Positions 21,201 through 30,852 of a DNA stretch of 64,000 bases are shown in pieces (position 1 is the first letter of the stretch; every line of letters starts with the position of its first letter). A program made the translations under genes and the position numbers. The notes beneath the pieces are model-generated. The model saw only the letters and a list, made by a program, of their open reading frames with translations. It made no database searches and had not been told where the DNA came from. The stretch is from Petunia secreta (Eukaryota; Streptophyta; Magnoliopsida; Solanales; Solanaceae), in the NCBI GenBank assembly GCA_029990175.1, contig JARKIP010000065.1, forward strand, positions 22,298,501 through 22,362,500, in the 5' to 3' direction.

Positions 21201-22984
21201 GTGTAAGTGTTGGATCTGCCATTGTGAATAGCTGTTCCGTCATACTGCCATGGTCGACCCAATAGCAAATGACAAGCTTGCATCGGAACCACATCGAATA
21301 TCATTTCATCTTGATACTCTCCGATTTTGAACTTGATCCACACTTGTTTGACAACTCTCAATTCTCCACACTCATTCAGCCATTGTAACTTGTAAGGGTG
21401 GGGATGCTTCATCGTAGGTAATCCCATTTGTGAAACCAAAGTTTGGCTCACTACATTGGCACAACTACCAGAATCAATGATCATCGAACACACCTTTCCC
21501 CTCACTCGACATCGGGCATGAAAGAGGTTTTCTCTTTGGTTGTCCTCTTCTTCAAGAGTCATGCAGCTCAAATTCCTTCGAACCACAAGAAACATTTCCG
21601 GATGATCAGCTTCGGCAGCCTCATGATCATCATCAACTTCAGCTCGATCAGTCTCCTCGATAATTTCCTCCTCGGTGTCACTCGCTTGCTCATGGACGGT
21701 TCCATCTTCGAGCAGAAGCATAACTTTGCGAGTTGGACACTCTTTTGCCATGTGACCATAACCTTTGCATTTGTGACACTGAATATTTGAAGCACTAGGA
21801 GAGTTGAGTTGAACTTTACCTCCCGCTTCTCTTGGTTGGTTACCGGTCACACCTCTTTCGAAGGGTCTCTTCGAATCTCGAACAGTGTTAGCACTTGTTT
21901 GGTTTGGACTCTTCCATTCTTTACCTCGGTTCAAAGGAGTAGAAGTAGTGACTCCTCGATACCGGTTTGCCTTGTCGTCCTTCACCAATTTTTCAGCTTC
22001 GGTGGCGGCATCAAACAAATCTTCCAACGTGTGGTACACGTGGAGTCTCAACTGCGATGACACATCCCTAGCCAAGCCATTTTTGAATCTGATAATGGCT
22101 TGCTCTTCGTCTTCGACCAGATCAAGATTCAATCGAACCTTTTCGAACTCATCGTGGTACTTGGCACTCAAGTACTTACCATCCATCGCTCTCATAAACT
22201 GTGGCCACGTATTGACTACTGGATAGTCATTTCTTCTTCTATGCCTCTTGTCAGATTCCCACCATGTTGATGCATAAGCTTCGAATGAAGCAATGGCATG
22301 GGCAGCTTTTCTCTCATCGGTCATCTCATTGGTTTCAAAGATGCGCTCCATTTTAAGCTTCCATTCAAGATACTCATCGGGGTCACTAGTTCCTTTAAAG
22401 GGTGGAATAGTGATCTTGACACTGTTCAAGTTTGAGTCTCGAACACCACGAACCTGTTCGAGAAACTCATCTTCTCGATCATCAGCCTCACGCCCAATAT
22501 TTCTTTCAACATTTGCGCCTCGGCCTCGACCTCGGAAATTTCCTCGACCTCGGTGAGCTTGCCTTCGTTGAGCGAATGGCAGCTCACGCTCATATTCGTC
22601 CTCGGGAAATTCCTCTTCATCAACCTCCTCGGCAACGGCTCCAAGATCTCTTCGGGCCACTGGAGGTGGTATTCTTTCTCCTCGGGGAATGCCCAAGTTT
22701 TGATAAGCAGCTTGGGGATTGCCCAAGTTAAGTTCTCTTCGAATTGCTTCACTTGTCAACTGATGTTGTCGTACAAGCTCAGCATACAGCTCAGGTTTCA
22801 TCGGAGTGGATTGGCTTGTTCCAGCGCCGGACCCATTCACGGCCACGGACGCGTTTCCCTGCTCGAGGTTAGCTACTCGAGCACTCACTCCTCTTACTTC
22901 GGCACTGATGCCTTGTATCGCAGCCATGAGATCGGCTAACGACAACTCGGGCTTTTCAATGCTTTTGCCATCGTTTCCAGCCAT
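18020..22984 (-). CDS. GypG Gag-Pol polyprotein, uninterrupted
   Basis: The start is taken as the ATG at 22984 (Met 28 of the longest frame) because this position and the context before it match Gag starts of GypB, GypC and GypE; length is about 1654 residues. Domains: Gag coiled coil (about 10-45), capsid-like part (about 190-350), CCHC knuckle CHKCKGYGHMAKEC (about 400), protease DSG (about 502), RT with YFDD (about 885), RNase H from ECDASG (about 1035), integrase with HHCC (CNAC) and DDE (MDFVLG about 1283, SDRD about 1345, TDGQTE about 1380), and a basic C-terminal domain. The tail ISRTKSSQEGEDD overlaps the polypurine tract and the frame ends inside the LTR with MTRSQAK. All catalytic residues looked for are present. 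Gag and Pol lie in one frame without a stop. Confidence 0.94.
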   Translation of the reverse strand: MAGNDGKSIEKPELSLADLMAAIQGISAEVRGVSARVANLEQGNASVAVNGSGAGTSQSTPMKPELYAELVRQHQLTSEAIRRELNLGNPQAAYQNLGIPRGERIPPPVARRDLGAVAEEVDEEEFPEDEYERELPFAQRRQAHRGRGNFRGRGRGANVERNIGREADDREDEFLEQVRGVRDSNLNSVKITIPPFKGTSDPDEYLEWKLKMERIFETNEMTDERKAAHAIASFEAYASTWWESDKRHRRRNDYPVVNTWPQFMRAMDGKYLSAKYHDEFEKVRLNLDLVEDEEQAIIRFKNGLARDVSSQLRLHVYHTLEDLFDAATEAEKLVKDDKANRYRGVTTSTPLNRGKEWKSPNQTSANTVRDSKRPFERGVTGNQPREAGGKVQLNSPSASNIQCHKCKGYGHMAKECPTRKVMLLLEDGTVHEQASDTEEEIIEETDRAEVDDDHEAAEADHPEMFLVVRRNLSCMTLEEEDNQRENLFHARCRVRGKVCSMIIDSGSCANVVSQTLVSQMGLPTMKHPHPYKLQWLNECGELRVVKQVWIKFKIGEYQDEMIFDVVPMQACHLLLGRPWQYDGTAIHNGRSNTYTVKLDGKSFVLKPLSPKQVTEDYKRMKELKEAAKAKLPIGAKLGAEETNSPTEVKGICAIMQPGEILRGNDHGQMMICLVHKGIFLNSNDDFSNDDNPLPLFVRKVLQDFEDMFPEEMPGGLPPLRGIEHQIDFVPGSQIPNKPAYRCNPEDTKELQRQVDELLNKGLVRESLSPCAVQVILVPKKDGTWRMCVDCRAVNKITVKYRHPIPRLDDMLDELSGSSCFSKIDLRSGYHQIRMKPGDEWKTAFKTKFGLYEWLVMPFGLSNAPSTFMRLMNHVLKPFINKFVVVYFDDILVYSRTVDEHVDHLRQVLDKLREEKLYANFKKCAFGVDRVVFLGFVVSANGVEVDESKVEAIKDWPTPTSVTQVRSFHGLASFYRRFVRDFSTVAAPLTELVKKDNPFVWGEPQERAFQELKRRLCSAPLLQLPDFGKAFEVECDASGVGIGGVLMQESKPIAYFSEKLKGAALNYSTYDKELYALVRALAHWQHYLWPREFVIKSDHESLKHLRGQEKLNRRHAKWVEFIESFTYVIHYKKGKDNVVADALSRKFALATTLASRLMGFESIKLMYEDDPKLKCVRDTILSGRKVEKYQWHDGYLFKNGRVCVPVSSWRELLVREAHSGGLMGHFGVDKTLGILTEQFHWPKMRQDVEKLCNACLVCKKAKSKSNPHGLYTPLPVPDRPWVDISMDFVLGLPRSGGGHDSIFVVVDRFSKMAHFIPCKKCDDAQHVATLFVSNVLKLHGVPRTIVSDRDSKFLSHFWKCLWGALGTKLLFSTSHHPQTDGQTEVVNRTLGSLLRAMTKGKVGNWADRLPMMEFAYNRTVHRMINMTPFECVYGFNPLIPLDLTPLPRDSVLDFEGTRRAAALIELHARVKKNLEEAYAKVALKKNKGRKKLELKKGDWVWVHFRKERFPNQRKGKLAPRGDGPFQVLTKINNNAYVIDLPGEYNVSNTFNVADLVPCVVGPTSEDEEGLISRTKSSQEGEDDAARTRADQVFDPPRRPMTRSQAKLLHDVHVHLAWPKENNCSEAEWPSSRIEGIIFRCEPDGKVTEDKELEDN

Positions 22985-24206
22985 GGTACCTGCACAAGTC
23001 AAGATCAAACAAATGTTAGGGTTAGAAATCACCTCACACACTCCCTCACTTTTGATGGGTGGCACTCGGGTCCACTCAATTTATGGGTTCGGTTTTTGAT
23101 CACTCAAGGACTTGTAACAGTGGCTCGTCTGATTGATCGGTCCTCTAAGATCCTTCAAGTTCGACAATAGTCACTGCCTCTTCGGGAAGAGTGAAGTGAT
23201 GTTCGACTCGATGGAACGGACGCTTTTTAACTGAGCTCGGGGAGTCAAAAGAAATTTTTACGACAGATGGGACTTCGGTCACCCCTTCGCACGAATTCCT
23301 ATCAGCTTAAAAGAGTTAGTACGACATCGAGTAGGACAATTACTCAAAAGATCCACCAACTAGAATTTGACGCGAAAGAAAGTGAGAACCTAGGAGAATC
23401 TACCCTTTGATTCCCTTTTGGAATCTTCCTCGGCCAGACCAACTCTTGTCCGTACAAGAGTGGTTCCCTCCTTGGTACGGATAGGGTTTTACCTTATCCA
23501 CTTTCCTTTTCTCAGCCGACAAATTTTCACCTGGGGTTTTGATGTTCACACTTTACCCCTTTCTTCTTCAATGGAACAGTGACCTTGCTCCGGCGTACGG
23601 ACGCAACAACTTCGGTTCACTGACCACGAAATTCAACAGATCTGAGTTGCTCTTTCGATTCCGGTTCCAAACAACAACGGAGGGAATCAAACGAAGTTCT
23701 TCGAACTAAAAATCAGCTCGTTCGTGTCGTACACTTTTACAATTTTGTAACAATTTTCCGGCGTACGGACAACGATTTAAACTCAGAGCTTCAATTTTTG
23801 AGCAACAAACAAACCCAAATCACTCAAGAACCACCAATCTTCACCGGTTTCTTCCAAACACAGTGGGGTTTGAGTTTTCAGTCACCATTAAAGCTCAAAA
23901 CAGTCCAAAAATTCACCAAGAAACCCTAGTCACGAAATTGGTACGTCGGGTACTTGTTGGATTCGGAACTCGATGGTGAACAAGAATCTATGGTTTTTTT
24001 CCCAAACAACCAACAATCAAACACAATTTTTGAATTTTCTTTTTAACCCGTTTTTTTTTTTTTTTTTTTTTTTTTTTTTGTAAAAATAACAACACCAACA
24101 GTAACAAAATCAAATCAGAATTCGAAACAGAAAACAGAGACACAGACACACGAAAATAAAGATAACGTGAACAGGATTTGGGGTTGTAGAAACAAGCCCA
24201 AACCGT
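22985..24206 (-). other. GypG untranslated leader
   Basis: Non-coding. It has GTACGGAC/GTCCGTAC words and a long homopolymer T tract (about 24050-24079 on the plus strand) near the PBS, plus blocks shared with the NonF leader. Confidence 0.8.
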
Positions 24207-24218
24207 GCTCTGATACCA
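24207..24218 (-). other. GypG primer binding site (tRNA-iMet)
   Basis: Minus-strand TGGTATCAGAGC, three bases from the LTR at 24222. Confidence 0.92.
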
Positions 24219-24221
24219 AGA

Positions 24222-24968
24222 TGGTGCAATGCAAACCCGAAGGAGTTGCTAAGTACAAACGCGGAAGATAAACAAGAAAAGATAAAACATAGAAGCAAGA
24301 CAAAACTTGCTTCTTTCGAAAGAACAGTGAGGAACCTGTCTCAAAGCTCGATCGAAAGAGATACAAGAATCACCTAAACTATGCAACAATCCTCAAGAGA
24401 ACATGCCTCTTGCAAACTGAATGATCAAAGAGGAATGTTCAATCGGATTAACCGAAAGCCACAAGTCCATAAATCCCTCACAGGGTTTTGCTCACGACGG
24501 AGACAAGAAATGTGCTCGGCACTTTCATTAATATTCAATGTTCAAAAACTAGGTTCTACAATGAAAGGAAACAATGTTTATATAGGAAATACTAAGGGTA
24601 AACTAGTAAATAGGTCACAGTTGACCAATAGAAATAAGCCACGCAGGGCTGAGTTAAAAATGTGTTCGGCAGACATTTGACTTCGGTAAGCCTTGGCTTC
24701 GTTCTCGATTGTCTGCTCGAACACACACTTGTTGCCTTCGGACACTCAATTGTCTTCGAGCTCCTTGTCCTTGGTCACTTTGCCATCGGGCTCACATCTG
24801 AAGATAATGCCTTCGATTCTTGAGCTCGGCCACTCAGCTTCGGAGCAATTGTTTTCCTTCGGCCAGGCTAAGTGAACGTGCACATCGTGCAGCAGCTTGG
24901 CTTGGCTTCTTGTCATCGGTCTCCTCGGTGGATCGAACACTTGATCAGCACGTGTTCGGGCTGCATCA
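24222..24968 (-). repeat. GypG 5' LTR (747 bp)
   Basis: Partner of 17495-18242, nearly identical. Confidence 0.93.
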
Positions 24969-24973
24969 TCGTG

Positions 24974-25124
24974 GTTTTTTGATCCCGTGTCTAGGGGTTT
25001 TTCCACGCTAATATCTGGTGTTCAATTACTTACAGTTTTAATTCCTCACATTGTAGAGTAAAGGAACACATTTTAAGGAACTGGTCCTTAAAACAGTAAA
25101 GTGGTGTAATCATGAGAAATAACA
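24974..25124 (+). repeat. CopJ 5' LTR, second part
   Basis: Matches 33905-34059 of the 3' LTR and ends AATAACA. It contains the site AAGGAACTGGTCCTT (25075-25089). Confidence 0.92.
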
Positions 25125-25126
25125 AT

Positions 25127-25138
25127 TGGTATCAGAGC
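25127..25138 (+). other. CopJ primer binding site (tRNA-iMet)
   Basis: TGGTATCAGAGC two bases after the LTR, followed by TGG as in many copia elements. Confidence 0.92.
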
Positions 25139-25173
25139 TGGTTATCCTTGAAAAGGCTAACACCTAGGATTAG

Positions 25174-27050
25174 ATGAGTACATCACGAGAGAACAGTGAG
25201 GGCCATTCAATGGTTAGAGCACCTTATTTCAATGGGAAATACTATTCATGGTGGAAAGAGAGGATGCGCGATCACCTTCAAGCAGAAGACTATGAATTGT
25301 GGGACATAGTAACTGAAGGTCCTATGATCCCAATGAAGAAGGATGCTGATGGGAAGGAAGTTCCCAAAACCAGGAAGGAATGCAATGCTGAAGACATAAA
25401 GCAATGGGAAAAGAATGCAAAGGCAAGGAAGTGGCTGGTTGGTGGACTTAGTCCTGACGAATGCACTAGGATCAGAGGGTATGCCACTGCAAAGGAGATT
25501 TGGGATGCTCTACAAGTTGCACACGAAGGAACAAGTCAGGTAAAAAGGTCCAGAGGTACACTTCTTTATGTTGAATATGAAAGCTTTAAAATGAAAGAAG
25601 AAGAATCAATCTCTGAAATGTATACTAGATTTAATGCCATTGCTTCTGAACTTATCTCTTTGGGAAGGGTTTTAACTGTGGAAGATAGGGTAGAAAAGAT
25701 TTTAACTAGGGTTCATCCAGATTCTTGGGAGATCAAAGCTTGTGCTATCATTGAAAGTAAAGATTTAACCACTTTATCCTTAGATGAGCTTATAGGCAAT
25801 CTAAAGACTTATGAACTGAGGAAAAAGGTTAAAAACATAGGAGCACCAGTTAAAACTGAACCTAACCTAGCCTTGACTGCTGGTGATAAAATCATTGATG
25901 ATAAGGAACTGGTCCTTATTGCTAAAAGTGTTCAGAAATATTTGAATAAGAAAAGGGAAATTAGTGGACAGGGTAGGTCTACTAACATGAAACAGGCTGG
26001 AGAATGCCACAAATGTAGAAGCTCGGAGCACTACATCAGCAAATGTCCAATTATGGAAGGAGAATGGAGGAAGAAATTCATTGATGAAAGGAAGAAGGCT
26101 AGGGAACAGGTCCATAAGAAGCGCTGGTCGCAGGATGGCAAAACAGTGAAGATGAAATAACTGATGACGATCTGGATGAGGATCTTGCTCTAATGGCACT
26201 TGGAGATTCAGAAAATGAAGAGGATCCTGAGGTATTTGTTTCTAAACTTAAAGAAGGTGTAAAAAGCATGTCTAGAGAAAAGTTGGTTAAAGTATTCCAT
26301 ATTGTGCTAAATGAATTTAAAACTCTAAGGGATGATAATCACCAACTGCATGATAAAGTTGACTGTTTAGAAACAGAATGCAAAGAGGAAATAATTAAAA
26401 ATAATTTTCTGGAAAGGAAGATTAGCATTCTTGAGGAACAGGTCCTCACACTTGAAACAACTGCTCAGGAATTAGAAAATGATAAAACAGTTGTAAAAGG
26501 TAAAGGCATTGCTAATTCACATCAGATCATTGCTGAAGAGAAACTGAAAGACACAGTTGATGAACTGTGTAAGAAAGATGAAAAGATAAGATCTTTAGAA
26601 GAAGACTTGGTTAAAACAAAAATGGAATTAAGAAAAACTGTAGAATGGAACAAGTCTTCTGAAGCACTAGAATGGTTACAGGAAAATCATAGTAGTAACA
26701 GGAAAGGTATTGGATTCATGAAAGCACAGAGTTCATCCAAATGGAATCCAAAGAGTAAGTACTTATCATTTCCTGAAAACTGGCTATGCACTCACTGTGG
26801 GAACACTGGTCACCGGAAAGAAAATTGTCAATCTTTAAAAAGGGCTGCCCAGAGAAACAGGTCCTATAAACCTGTTCAAAATCCTGTGAAACAGAAGAAT
26901 AGGTCCTACAAACCTGTTCAACATTCTGTAAAAAAGGAAAATATTCACACAAAGAAACCATTACCATTCTGGGCTAGGAGAGATCTGATTCATCCTTTTT
27001 CAAAAGGAAAGGAACCCAAACTAGTTTGGGTTCTTAAAATTAACCCCTAG
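25174..27050 (+). pseudogene. CopJ gag with compensating frameshifts
   Basis: ATG at 25174. The first frame (to 26160) encodes a UBN2-like copia Gag (YFNGKYYSWWKERMRDHL) and a CCHC knuckle CHKCRSSEHYISKC (about residue 277). A frameshift at an A-run near 26140-26143 ends it; the sense frame continues from about 26140 to 27048. That part is a long coiled-coil extension, typical of Sirevirus Gag, ending with a second knuckle CTHCGNTGHRKENC (about 26789-26830). The extension is out of frame with both gag start and pol, while gag start and pol share a frame, so two opposite indels are implied. No full-length Gag can be made from this copy without shifting. Confidence 0.85.
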
Positions 27051-27057
27051 TTTTCTT

Positions 27058-30000
27058 TTGCAGGCTAGAGTGAAGGAGATAAACCACAAATGGTACATGG
27101 ATAGTGGTTGCTCAAGACATATGACAGGGCATAAAGAACTGTTCCTTTCACTCTCAGCCTTCCAAGGAGGAAATGTTTCCTTCGGTAATGGTAAGAACGG
27201 GGAAATTATCGGAATTGGAAAGGTAGGTAGGTCTGATTCACACTGTACAGATAATGTATTTCTAGTAGATGGGCTGAAACATTGCTTATTGAGCATTTCT
27301 CAATTGTGTGACAAAGGTAATAATGTTAATTTCTCATCTACTGGATGCACTGTGACTAATCAAGTTTCTGGAGAGGTTATTTTGCAGGGAAACAAACATG
27401 GAAATATCTACAAAGTAGACTTGCTGACATTATCTGATGGAAGCTTGAGCTGCTTAAGTGTGGTGCAAAATAATCCCCTCCTATGGCACAAAAGACTAGG
27501 ACATGCTAGTCTTTCACAATTGAACAAACTTGTGTCAAAGGACTTGGTGATAGGTCTTCCTAACATCAGGTTTAATGAAGAAAAAGTATGTGAAGCATGT
27601 GCCAGGGGGAAGCAGGTAAAATCCTCCTTCAAATCGAAGAAACAGGTAAGTACCACTAAACCTTTGGAACTGGTCCATATGGATTTATGTGGCCCTATGA
27701 GAACAATGAGTCGTGGAGGTAAGAAGTATGTTATGGTATTGGTGGATGATTACTCCAGATTTACATGGACTATATTTCTTGCATCTAAAGAAGAAGCATT
27801 TAATGCATTTTCAATCTTTGCTAAGAAAGCTCAAAGAACTCTAGATAACCATATTGTTGCCATTAGGTCAGATCATGGAACTGAATTTGAAAATCACATA
27901 TTTTCCAATTTTTGTAATGAAAATGGCATTAATCATAATTTTTCATCACCTAGAACTCCACAACAAAATGGTGTAGTGGAAAGGAAAAATAGGACTCTAG
28001 AAGAAATGGCAAGGACAATGTTTATATCTGGAAACCTTCCACAGAACTTTTGGGCTGAGGCTATTAATACAGCATGCTACATAATAAATAGATGTATGAC
28101 AAGACCTTTAATAGAAAAGACCCCATATGAATTGCTTAAAGGAAGAAAACCAAATATTTCTCATCTTAGGGCTTTTGGTTGCAAATGCTTCATACACAAC
28201 AATGGGAAGGATGCCTTAGGAAAATTTGATCCTAGAAGTGATGAGGGAATATTTGTTGGTTATTCTTTAAATAGTAAATCTTATAGGGTGTTTAACAAGA
28301 AAACATTGAAAACTGAAGAAAGCATGCATGTTAAATTTGATGAAACTGACAGTCTCACTCAAGAAAAGGTACAGGAGGATGAAGAAATTGGAATGCTGAA
28401 AGAGTTTGAACTTAATCCACAAATGCAGATTCTGGATATGAGAAGTGAACTACAAGGAACTGTTCCTCAGGACATAACTGAGAAGAGTAGCACTGAAACA
28501 GGGGGAACAAGTGTTGGTTCCACCTCACAAACTGGAAACGCTACTCTATCAGGAACTGTTCCTCAGCCGAGGACTTCTGACAATGGATTGACACCCAAGC
28601 CTTTCAAGTATCAAAGGTCACATCCTGTGGATCAAATAATCTCAGATAAGGCTGCCAGAGTTCAAACTAGATCAGCAGTCAAGAATCACAATCTGTGTGC
28701 CTTTAGTGCCTTCTTATCTCTTATTGAACCTAAAAATGTGAAAGAAGCACTGAAGGATGCAGATTGGATTAATGCTATGCAGGAAGAACTGAATCAATTC
28801 CAAAGGAGTCAAGTTTGGCATCTGGAACCCAAGCCAAGGAACAGGTCCATAATTGGAACAAAATGGGTTTTCAGAAACAAACTTGATGAGGATGGCATGG
28901 TAACAAGAAACAAGGCCAGGCTAGTCGTTCAGGGATATAGTCAAGAGGAGGGCATCGACTATGATGAGACTTTTGCTCCAGTTGCAAGACTGGAAGCAAT
29001 AAGACTTATTATAGCCTTTGCTACATACATGGAATTTACTCTACATCAAATGGATGTTAAGAGTGCGTTTCTGAATGGTTACTTGAAAGAAGAAGTGTAT
29101 GTCAAGCAACCTCCAGGTTTTGAAAGTGAACAGTTCCCTGAACATGTGTACAAGTTAGACAAGGCCTTGTATGGGCTGAAGCAGGCACCAAGAGCATGGT
29201 ATGAAAGGCTATCAAAATTTCTACTCCAGCATGGATACAAGAGAGGTAAAATTGATAGTACTTTGTTCTTAAAAGAAAAAGGTAAGGATCTCTTAATTGT
29301 TCAAATCTATGTAGATGATATAATTTTTGGTGCCACTTGTGAAAACTTAAGTAAGGAATTTGCAAACTTGATGGGGAGTGAATTTGAGATGAGCATGATG
29401 GGTGAACTCAATATCTTTTTGGGTTTACAAATTAAGCAAACCTCAAATGGAACTATGATCCATCAACAAAAGTATGTTAAGGAATTACTTAAAAGGTTTG
29501 ATATGGATAATGCTAAGGAAATTGACACACCTATTGCCACTGCCACAAAATTGGATCTTGATGAACATGGAATATCAGTTGATCAAAAATTGTATAGGGG
29601 CATGATAGGTTCTCTACTTTATCTAACTGCTAGTAGACCTGATATTGTGTTCAGTGTTGGTTTGTGTGCTAGGTTCCAATCAAATCCTAAGAAATCTCAT
29701 TTGAAAGCTGTTAAAAGAATATTGAGGTATCTGAAAGGAACAGGTCCCTTGGGACTTTGGTATCCAAAAGGTGGTAGTTTTAATCTTGTTGGATATACTG
29801 ATGCTGACTATGCAGGTTTCCTTGTAGATAGAAAAAGTACCTCAGGTATGGCACATTTTCTTGGTGAGTGTTTGGTTTCTTGGGGAACTAAGAAACAAAA
29901 TTCAGTGGCACTTTCCACTGCTGAGGCTGAATATGTTGCAGCTGCTTCATGTTGTTCATAGTTGTTATGGATCAAACAACAATTACAGGATTTTGGTGTT

Positions 30001-30252
30001 GATGTAGGAACTGTTCCTATATATTGTGATAACACTAGTGCTATTAATATGACAAAGAATCCAGTGCATCACAAAAGGACTAAACACATTGATATAAGAC
30101 ATCATTTTTTAAGAGACAATTATGAAAAAGGTTTGATCACCATAGCTTTTTGTCCTACTGAAAAGCAAATAGCTGACATTTTTACTAAAGCTCTAGGTAG
30201 AGATGATTTTGAAAGAAATAGATTGGAGTTAGGGATGATTAAATTCACATAA
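27058..30252 (+). pseudogene. CopJ pol: protease, integrase, RT, RNase H with one stop
   Basis: Starts around 27058, just after the gag end and in another frame. Protease MDSGCSRHMTG is at the start (about residue 15), then the integrase HHCC finger (HKRLGHASL ... CEACARGKQ), DDE core (DLCGP, RSDHGTEF, PQQNGVVERKNR), RT with MDVKSAFLNG and YVDD (about 29307-29333), and RNase H (GYTDADYAG, VALSTAEAEY). A TAG at 29959-29961 splits RNase H, and the frame continues to 30252 with YCDNTSAI and the usual copia C-terminus (HIDIRHHFLRD, IADIFTKAL). Gln stands at this place in related elements as I remember them, consistent with C-to-T. Confidence 0.92.
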
Positions 30253-30852
30253 AATCATCAATGCTTTACTTCATAACTGGCTAGAAAATTGCACTTAAAA
30301 TGAATTTTATTCAAGTCATTATGAATAATTCAGTCCAGTTTAATACTTAAATGTATACTCTTATGCCATATACCTTATTTAGAGTTGCTAAAATTTAATG
30401 ATGTTACCCTTATGCTCTTAGAATTTCAGATAATCAAAATATTGCAAATTGGAAGGACACTAAATTGTTGTGTTAAAAACAGGTATGTACTCGTTATTAT
30501 TCAGTTAATTTAGAAGTATAATGGCTATAGGTAACTTGTGATTAGGATAAATCCCACTAAGTTTCCTACCCATATCCAAATTGTAAAAGAGTCCCATCGG
30601 AGGAACAGTTCCTATTCTGAAAAGGTAATCTGCAGCCTAACGGCTCTTTTTCTCTGGGAGACTCCCAAGAGTCCTTAACCGTTGCATGTTGTTGCTGAGG
30701 TAAGTTGATCGTTTTTCTCTCAAACTCCACTACTTATTTCACTCTATAAATACACTTCTTCTTCCTCATTATTCTTTTACATTGTTCATCAATTAAAAAC
30801 TTTCACAATTTCAGAAAGAGTAGTAAATTATTTGTTAATTCGAATTGCAAAG
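30253..30852 (+). other. CopJ spacer between pol and the 3' ORF
   Basis: 600 bases without a gene. It carries the palindromic site GAGGAACAGTTCCT (30599-30612) and, near its end, a TATA box with a pyrimidine-rich region. Confidence 0.75.
30745..30752 (+). promoter_or_regulatory. Putative internal TATA box of CopJ
   Basis: TATAAATA about 100 bases before the ATG of the 3' ORF, followed by CACTTCTTCTTCC-like pyrimidine sequence. It has the same form as the LTR TATA boxes in this window. It could drive a subgenomic mRNA for the 3' ORF; this is inference. Confidence 0.5.

Larger units (their letters stand above)
17495..24968 (-). mobile_element. GypG: young, apparently intact CRM-like gypsy element
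   Basis: Flanked by TCGTG at 17490-17494 and 24969-24973. LTRs of 748 and 747 bp differ at about six places by eye. PBS, leader, one uninterrupted gag-pol frame and polypurine tract are all present. It is the innermost element of the nest and the only one here with a full-length open polyprotein, so it is the best candidate for an autonomous, recently active copy. It shares leader sequence with NonF. Confidence 0.94.

Noticed and set aside
24050..24079. Long T tract as a terminator or poly(A) tail of an inserted transcript
   Set aside because: It is inside the GypG leader at a place matched by a shorter T tract in NonF; no target duplication around it.
25174..30252. Treating CopJ as a possible active autonomous element
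   Set aside because: Frameshifts in gag, a stop in RNase H and a GypG insertion in its 5' LTR exclude activity of this copy.
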